Source: DAIMZM01 sp036733985
GTDB lineage: Bacteria; Bacillota; Dehalobacteriia; UBA4068
Reading direction: 5' to 3'
DNA: 19,219 bases
NCBI GenBank assembly: GCA_036733985.1
Contig: DAIMZM010000045.1
Span: 1 to 19,219 of the forward strand
Below the pieces are notes generated by a model that had not been told where the DNA came from, made no database searches, and worked only from the letters and a program-made list of their open reading frames with translations. This document shows, piece after piece, positions 15,144-19,219 of the stretch; position 1 is the stretch's first letter; every line of letters begins with the position of its first letter. The position numbers and the translations under genes are program-made.

Positions 15144-16739
15144 ATGGAAGTTACCATTGAAGAACTGATCCGGATACCGCTATTGAGCGGGTCGAAAATA
15201 ATTGCCGGTTACCGGGGGCGCAACAGGATCGTTAAAGCCCTGACCATGCTGGACGGCTATAGCGGCCATGCCTATACCGATAAGGATATGCTGGCGGTCT
15301 CCAGCGGCTACTTCCTTTCCCGGGAGCCGGAAAAGCATGCGGAGCTGATCCGGAACCTGGTCAAGCATGAGTTGGCCGGCATCACTTTAAAGGGCGTCTA
15401 CTTTAACGACCAGGTGCCGGAAAGCATCACCCGTATTGCGGACGAGCTTGATTTTCCCGTGATTTTGCTGGCGGACCGGGATTTGAAGTTTTATCCCCTG
15501 TTCGAGTTTTTCTATTCCCATGTCTTCAGCAGGAGCACCAATACCTATCTCCGGCTGGATAACGCCATGGAGATCATGAAAAACGCCATGAATACCGGAG
15601 GCATGTCCGGCCTGACCAAGCAGCTGCATGCCTGGACCGGCAAACCCGCCCTGATCACCCTGCAGGAAAGCCTGCTGAACTGCGTCAGCGTGGAAGACCC
15701 GCCGCCCCTTTGCGCCGCCCTGGCCGAGCATGCCTCCGGCAGGTTCAGCCTGCCGGATGGGGAGCATAAAGGCCTGGTGCGCTTTTGTTCGCCCGCCGCT
15801 TCCGGCCTGGGCATCCCCTTCCGTTTCCGCAATGATATGGAGGGCATGATTTGGCTGGATGAAACCGCCCATCCTTGCGATGACAATGACGCGGTGCTGC
15901 TCACCTCGGCCAAGGCAGCCTGCGAGGTGGGGATCATCCAGATCATGGCCTATGAGCATGACGAGGCGCTGCTGAAAGCCAGTTTCATCGAGGATTTGAT
16001 CAGCGGCAAGCTGCAATCCCTGAACGAGGCTGTGCTGCGGATGCAGAGCTTGAACTGGTGCATTCCCCGCCAGGTTCAGGTGCTGATCGTCAAATGCCAG
16101 GATGATCCGGATCTCTATCAGCAAATGGGCGTTTTGATCGAGAACCTGTTTAATGCGCTGAAGCTGAAAATCATTGTCTGCCTGTATAAGCAAAGCCTGA
16201 TCATCCTGCTGCCTGCCAATCTGGAAAACCGCACGGCCCTGCTGGAGGATATGGATCATAAGCTTGGTTCCAACTGGCCTAACCATACCTTTAACTATGC
16301 CTTGGGCCGGGTCATGGATTTCCGGGACGCCCGGATGAGCTATAAGCAGGCCGGCTTGGCCTTGAAAATCAATCCCCTGCTGCATCAGGAGCGGAAATTC
16401 ATTTCCTTCGATGATTTGGGCCTCTACCGTTTCTGCTACCCGGATGGGCTGAATGCGGAGATCGCCCTGTTTTGCCGGGATATCGTCACGCCTTTGATGG
16501 ATATCGACAATACCCTGGATATCAACCTTATCGAAACCCTGCAGGTCTTTTTCCGCCACCGTTTCAATTACAGCCGTACCGGCCAGGAATTATCGATACA
16601 CCCCAATACGGTGCGTTACCGCCTGGAGGTGGTGGAGAAGCTTTGCCATATCAACTTCGACAATTATGAGGATGTGCTGAACCTCCAGGTGGCCCTGGCC
16701 TTTCTGCCGGTGGTGACCCCGGAGGCGGGCAAGAAGTAG
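15144..16739 (+). CDS. PucR-family purine-catabolism transcriptional regulator
   Basis: A 531-residue regulator with the standard PucR layout. An N-terminal PucR ligand/sensor domain covers about residues 3-125 (TIEELIRIPLLSGSKIIAG, then SSGYFLSREPE and FPVILLADRD). A GGDEF-like middle region spans about 285-400. A C-terminal PucR helix-turn-helix covers about 455-525 (LIETLQVFFRHRFNYSRTG, IHPNTVRYRLEVVEKL). Such proteins activate or repress purine-use genes in response to a purine intermediate; the effector cannot be read from the sequence. It sits between the purine genes and the carbamate kinase operon and is the obvious local regulator. The ATG at 15144 is preferred: GGGGTG ends 11 bases before it, while ATG 15135 is too close to that site. 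A bidirectional terminator follows. Purine regulation is inferred from family and context. Confidence 0.88.
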   Translation: MEVTIEELIRIPLLSGSKIIAGYRGRNRIVKALTMLDGYSGHAYTDKDMLAVSSGYFLSREPEKHAELIRNLVKHELAGITLKGVYFNDQVPESITRIADELDFPVILLADRDLKFYPLFEFFYSHVFSRSTNTYLRLDNAMEIMKNAMNTGGMSGLTKQLHAWTGKPALITLQESLLNCVSVEDPPPLCAALAEHASGRFSLPDGEHKGLVRFCSPAASGLGIPFRFRNDMEGMIWLDETAHPCDDNDAVLLTSAKAACEVGIIQIMAYEHDEALLKASFIEDLISGKLQSLNEAVLRMQSLNWCIPRQVQVLIVKCQDDPDLYQQMGVLIENLFNALKLKIIVCLYKQSLIILLPANLENRTALLEDMDHKLGSNWPNHTFNYALGRVMDFRDARMSYKQAGLALKINPLLHQERKFISFDDLGLYRFCYPDGLNAEIALFCRDIVTPLMDIDNTLDINLIETLQVFFRHRFNYSRTGQELSIHPNTVRYRLEVVEKLCHINFDNYEDVLNLQVALAFLPVVTPEAGKK

Positions 16740-16775
16740 CGCCCCTTGACTCAAGTCCTGAAATAGGAAGAAAAA

Positions 16776-16809
16776 AGACCGATAGGCCTTAGCCTGCCGG
16801 TCTCTTTTT
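16776..16809. terminator. Bidirectional intrinsic terminator between pucR-like and cobW-like genes
   Basis: AGACCG (16776-16781) pairs with CGGTCT (16798-16803), with an inner AGGC/GCCT stem and CTTA loop. The plus strand continues CTTTTTG and the minus strand continues TTTTTTC. It lies between the convergent stops at 16739 and 16841 and should end both transcripts. Confidence 0.85.
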
Positions 16810-16817
16810 GTCTATTG

Positions 16818-16834
16818 CCGGGGTATTGCCCCGG
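16818..16834. repeat. Second small hairpin near the end of the cobW-like gene
   Basis: CCGGGG (16818-16823) and CCCCGG (16829-16834) form a perfect six-pair stem with a five-base loop, six bases beyond the minus-strand stop at 16841. It lacks its own T-tract and probably assists the neighbouring terminator or protects the mRNA end. Confidence 0.4.
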
Positions 16835-16840
16835 TTGCCG

Positions 16841-17782
16841 CTAGCTTTGGGTCAGCCGGTAGTCGTTGCCGCAATGGGCTTCCCAGGCCCGGGCGATTTT
16901 TGCCTGCTGGTCTTGGTTGCCCAGGCAAATGATCACCAGTTTGCCGCTGCGGAGGGAGAGGTCCTGAATATCCTTGGCTAAGCCCACCGCCACCTGTTTA
17001 CCCACGGAATCCGTATGCAGCCACGCCCCGGCCCGGCGGGTGAAGCCCTTGATGCGCAGGGTCGAATCAGCCAGCGCTTCACAGAAGGCCCGGAGCGCCG
17101 CCTCTTCAGGCTCACTGTCGGTTTCCAGCACAAAGCCGGCAGGGCGGTTCTGAGGCGTATTGGCGCTGATCCGGCCGCTGTCCTTGTCCGTTGGCTTCCG
17201 TTCCGGCAGGGGCAGGGGGATTTGGGCGTAGACGGTATCATAAACCAAGGCGCTGCTGTTCAATTCCCTGATCCAGCCATGGATATCGTCGATGATCAGC
17301 TGATCCGCCAGATCGGTTTTATTGACAATGATATAATCCGCTTCCGCCACCTGGCTTTGCACCGGGGTCAGGATATCCACATAATCCAGGAAGGTGGTGC
17401 AGTCCACCAGGCAGATCAGCCCTTGATAATCGTATTGCCGCTGTAAATAGGGGGCCAGGCCCTTGAGGATGGTCTTCATTCCCGCCGGGTCCGCCATGCC
17501 CGAATTCTCGATCAGCAGGATATCGATGGGCTGCTCGGCAAAGGCCTTTAGCGTCCGGACAAAGCCGTCCTTCAGGCAGGCGCAAAAGATGGAGCCGTTA
17601 TTGATCTCCACCATTTTCACGCCGTCCCGCTCCAGCACCAGGCCGTCAATGCTGATGGCGCCGAATTCATTGACGATCACGCCCAGGCGCTGGCCGGACA
17701 GATCGTTCATCAAGGCGGTGAGGAAGGTGGTTTTCCCGGAGCCCAGGAAGCCGCCGACCAGATAAAGCTTGATCGGATCCAT
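16841..17782 (-). CDS. COG0523/CobW-family P-loop GTPase
   Basis: A 313-residue G3E-class GTPase. Walker A is GGFLGSGKTT (10-19), switch region VNEFGAISID (38-46), Walker B-like ENSGMADP (92-99) and guanine-specificity NKTD (154-157). A CobW-type C-terminal domain is recognisable at LRIKGFTRRAGAWL. The family's metal motif CxCC reads C67-A-C69-L here, so the third Cys is missing and metal handling may differ. Such proteins insert or deliver metals or cofactors to client proteins; the client is not evident. The ATG is preceded by AGGAGGTG located inside the last codons of the upstream lipoyl-like gene, with only six bases between stop and start. Co-translation with that gene is therefore likely. 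It is the last gene of the minus-strand operon. Confidence 0.88.
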   Translation of the reverse strand: MDPIKLYLVGGFLGSGKTTFLTALMNDLSGQRLGVIVNEFGAISIDGLVLERDGVKMVEINNGSIFCACLKDGFVRTLKAFAEQPIDILLIENSGMADPAGMKTILKGLAPYLQRQYDYQGLICLVDCTTFLDYVDILTPVQSQVAEADYIIVNKTDLADQLIIDDIHGWIRELNSSALVYDTVYAQIPLPLPERKPTDKDSGRISANTPQNRPAGFVLETDSEPEEAALRAFCEALADSTLRIKGFTRRAGAWLHTDSVGKQVAVGLAKDIQDLSLRSGKLVIICLGNQDQQAKIARAWEAHCGNDYRLTQS

Positions 17783-17788
17783 AACCTG

Positions 17789-18082
17789 CTACACCTCCTC
17801 GATATAACCCAGGATAGCGTCGCTATCCACTTCATCCCCGTCTGCCACGCAATGTTCAGCCAGCCGCCCGTCAGCTCCAGCCGGTATCATCACGGTTTTT
17901 TTCTCCACCTCCAGGGCGGCCACAAAATCTTCCGCCCGTACCAAGGCGCCTTCGTCAAGCTCCCAGAACAGCAGCCCGGATTTAAAGGTCAGGTCAATCG
18001 GCTTGTTCTGGCAGTCGCAAGGATTTTCCAAATCCTTTTTCGGATAAGCGGCGGCCGGCAGCCGGATCGCGGTTTTGCCCAT
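17789..18082 (-). CDS. Small lipoyl/biotinyl-like domain protein
   Basis: A 97-residue protein whose second half resembles a lipoyl/biotinyl-attachment hammerhead (ELDEGALVRAEDFVAALEVEKKT, then PAGADGRL and DGDEVDSDAILGYIEE; the first stretch spans residues 41-63). K61 or K62 sits where the modified lysine of the E-x-D-K-A turn normally lies. The first half (about 35 residues) carries a C22-D-C24 pair and is not recognised. It could be a free-standing swinging-arm carrier, a GcvH-like protein or an unmodified structural relative. The start was chosen for AGGAGG seven bases upstream of ATG 18082. An adjacent ATG at 18085 shares its A with the TGA of the upstream gene. Position between the DUF5714-like and CobW-like genes ties it to their function, which is unknown. 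Confidence 0.65.
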   Translation of the reverse strand: MGKTAIRLPAAAYPKKDLENPCDCQNKPIDLTFKSGLLFWELDEGALVRAEDFVAALEVEKKTVMIPAGADGRLAEHCVADGDEVDSDAILGYIEEV

Positions 18083-18084
18083 CA

Positions 18085-18684
18085 TCAACCCTCCTCTTTG
18101 GGATAGTATGGGCAGTTTTTCTTCAGGCATTCCCGGTTCAGCTCATGGAAGCCGCAGCGCAGCTTGTCCGGCTGAGCCAGATCCAAGCCCAGTATTTGCC
18201 GGATGTCCGGCAGGGCGCTTTCCAAGGATAAGAACAGGCAGCGCTTGCAGCAGCGGGGCCCGCCATACGCCGCCATTTTCAGCAAAGCCTGGCCGGTGGC
18301 CCGGTTGCCATAGGCCCAGGCGGCGCCGGAGAGGGGCGTGCAGTCGGTGTAGACGCACCAGAAGATGCCTACGCCAATAGCGGCGCCGCAAGCCCCCTGA
18401 TAGCCGCAGAAACCGCCCAGGACGGCGGCGGCCAGCGCCCGGGCGATGGCCAGATCGCTGCCCAGCCGCTCAGCGCTATGGCCGGCAGCTTTGTGGCAGG
18501 CGCTGAGCAGCAGGGCCGGGCATAAATAATGGTGCAGGGGATAATGCATAGGAAAACCGTCCAAGGACATGATATCCTCTGCAAGCCCAAATAAGGTACG
18601 CTGATCCAGGGGATCGGCAAACCATTGGCCGCAGGCGCTGTCAATGGCCTCGTAGTATACGGCATAATCAATATTGGCAGGCAT
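18085..18684 (-). CDS. Cys-rich DUF5714-like protein
   Basis: A 199-residue protein with 13 Cys, including GGFCGYQGACGAAIGVGIF (91-109), GGPRCCKRCLF (141-151) and CGFHELNRECLKKNCPYY (177-194). These motifs match what I remember of DUF5714, a family seen in anaerobes near corrinoid or methyl-transfer genes. The spaced Cys suggest Fe-S or other metal binding, with a small hydrophobic core around residues 80-110. No enzymatic function can be assigned. ATG 18684 is preferred over the in-frame TTG at 18690, because TAGGAG lies six bases upstream of the ATG. The stop overlaps the possible ATG of the next gene (TGATG), indicating translational coupling. It is 62 bases downstream of the carbamate kinase gene, and a hairpin lies in that gap. 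Confidence 0.7.
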   Translation of the reverse strand: MPANIDYAVYYEAIDSACGQWFADPLDQRTLFGLAEDIMSLDGFPMHYPLHHYLCPALLLSACHKAAGHSAERLGSDLAIARALAAAVLGGFCGYQGACGAAIGVGIFWCVYTDCTPLSGAAWAYGNRATGQALLKMAAYGGPRCCKRCLFLSLESALPDIRQILGLDLAQPDKLRCGFHELNRECLKKNCPYYPKEEG

Positions 18685-18701
18685 AGGCAACTCCTATCAA
18701 C

Positions 18702-18737
18702 AGCGCCCCCGGCAGCCAAAGGCGGCGGCAGGGCGCT
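18702..18737 (-). other. Intercistronic hairpin between carbamate kinase and DUF5714-like genes
   Basis: AGCGCCC (18702-18708) and GGGCGCT (18731-18737) form a perfect seven-pair stem with a 22-base GC-rich loop. It lies nine bases after the carbamate kinase stop when read on the minus strand. No T-run follows, so it may tune downstream expression or stabilise the upstream message rather than end transcription. Confidence 0.35.
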
Positions 18738-18746
18738 TTCCGGCGC

Positions 18747-19219
18747 TTAGTCCCCGATCACGGTGCCGGTCTGGCCTTTCAGGGCTTCGGTAGCCTTATA
18801 CAGAGAGGTGATGACGGCTTTGCGGCCGGGCTTGGACTTGGCAAACTTCAGCGAGGCTTTGACCTTCGGCAGCATGGAGCCGGGGGCAAAATGCCCTTCG
18901 GCAATATAGTGTTCCGCTTCCGCTGTTGTCATATGTGACAAATTAGCCTGGTTTGGTTTGTTATAGTTGATAGCAACTTTTTCCACTTCGGTGAGGATGA
19001 GCAGGATATCGGCATCCACCTGCTCAGCCAGGAGTTCCGCGGCGAAATCCTTATCAATGACCGCTGCCACGCCTTCCAGGGTATTGTCCTCATGACGGAT
19101 CACCGGGATGCCGCCGCCGCCGCAGGTGATGACGACGGTACTGTCCCAGAGACGGTGAATGGTGTCGGATTCCACGATATCGATGGGTTCGGGGGAGGCC
19201 ACCACCCGCCGCCAGCCCC
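18747..19219 (-). CDS. arcC: Carbamate kinase (5' end beyond window)
   Basis: The C-terminal 157 or so residues of carbamate kinase (about 310 in full). Family landmarks are GWRRVVASPEP at the edge, VVITCGGGGIPV, AVIDKDFAAELLAEQVDAD, LLILTEVEKVAINYNKP, FAPGSMLPKVKA and KAVITSL near the C-terminus. The frame stays open to the window end, so a GTG at 19205 is not the start. It transfers the phosphate of carbamoyl phosphate to ADP, giving ATP, CO2 and NH3. With YgeW in the same window, it would capture energy from a ureido group released during purine breakdown. An arginine-deiminase role cannot be excluded, but no arcA or arcB is seen. E. coli's yqeA, also a carbamate kinase, sits in its purine cluster, which supports the catabolic reading. 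It probably leads the minus-strand operon seen here. Confidence 0.93.
   Translation of the reverse strand, partial: GWRRVVASPEPIDIVESDTIHRLWDSTVVITCGGGGIPVIRHEDNTLEGVAAVIDKDFAAELLAEQVDADILLILTEVEKVAINYNKPNQANLSHMTTAEAEHYIAEGHFAPGSMLPKVKASLKFAKSKPGRKAVITSLYKATEALKGQTGTVIGD

Noticed and set aside
19205..19219. GTG at 19205 as the start of carbamate kinase
   Set aside because: The upstream codons still read the conserved GWRR, so the gene continues past the window edge.
1..19219. CRISPR arrays, tRNA/rRNA genes, insertion sequences, prophage or toxin-antitoxin genes
   Set aside because: No regularly spaced repeats, transposase or integrase-like frames, or tRNA-like folds were seen on reading the window.

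Overview
The window reads as a purine-catabolism (uric acid/xanthine) gene cluster of the 'selenium-dependent molybdenum hydroxylase' type, from a strictly anaerobic, fairly GC-rich bacterium. Strong AGGAGG-type ribosome binding sites, AT-rich sigma-A-like promoters, a PucR-family regulator and stacked Fe-S/corrinoid-associated proteins point to Bacillota (Clostridia or Negativicutes). No RNA gene or other marker allows a closer assignment.

Layout. (1) Positions 1-6615, plus strand: the 3' part of ssnA (cut by the window start), ygfK and an xdhD-like gene, closely spaced and probably one operon. (2) 6616-6881: AT-rich intergenic region with a good sigma-A promoter and a possible PucR box. (3) 6882-12299, plus strand: ygeY, ygeW and two consecutive fold-type-II PLP enzymes. 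These occupy the place where a single diaminopropionate ammonia-lyase (YgeX) would be expected. (4) 12300-12577: a non-coding stretch with three hairpins, the last a bidirectional terminator. (5) A divergent pair: a DUF1638 protein (minus) and a 2Fe-2S/ASKHA protein of the corrinoid-activator (RACo, DUF4445) type (plus). (6) A PucR-family regulator (plus), with an operator-like palindrome upstream and a bidirectional terminator downstream. (7) A minus-strand operon ending the window: carbamate kinase (cut by the right edge), a Cys-rich DUF5714-like protein, a small lipoyl/biotinyl-like protein and a COG0523/CobW-family GTPase.

How the genes may work together. XdhD would hydroxylate or reduce purine rings with its Mo/2Fe-2S centres, and YgfK would be the FAD/4Fe-4S electron-transfer partner. 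SsnA and YgeY would hydrolyse ring-opened intermediates. YgeW could phosphorolyse a ureido compound to carbamoyl phosphate, from which carbamate kinase recovers ATP. The PLP enzymes would deaminate or cleave the remaining amino acid. PucR is the obvious purine-responsive regulator. The DUF1638, RACo-like, DUF5714, lipoyl-like and CobW genes do not fit the standard purine scheme. They suggest an attached corrinoid or metal-centre maintenance module whose substrate enzyme is not in the window; this is the least explained part of the region.
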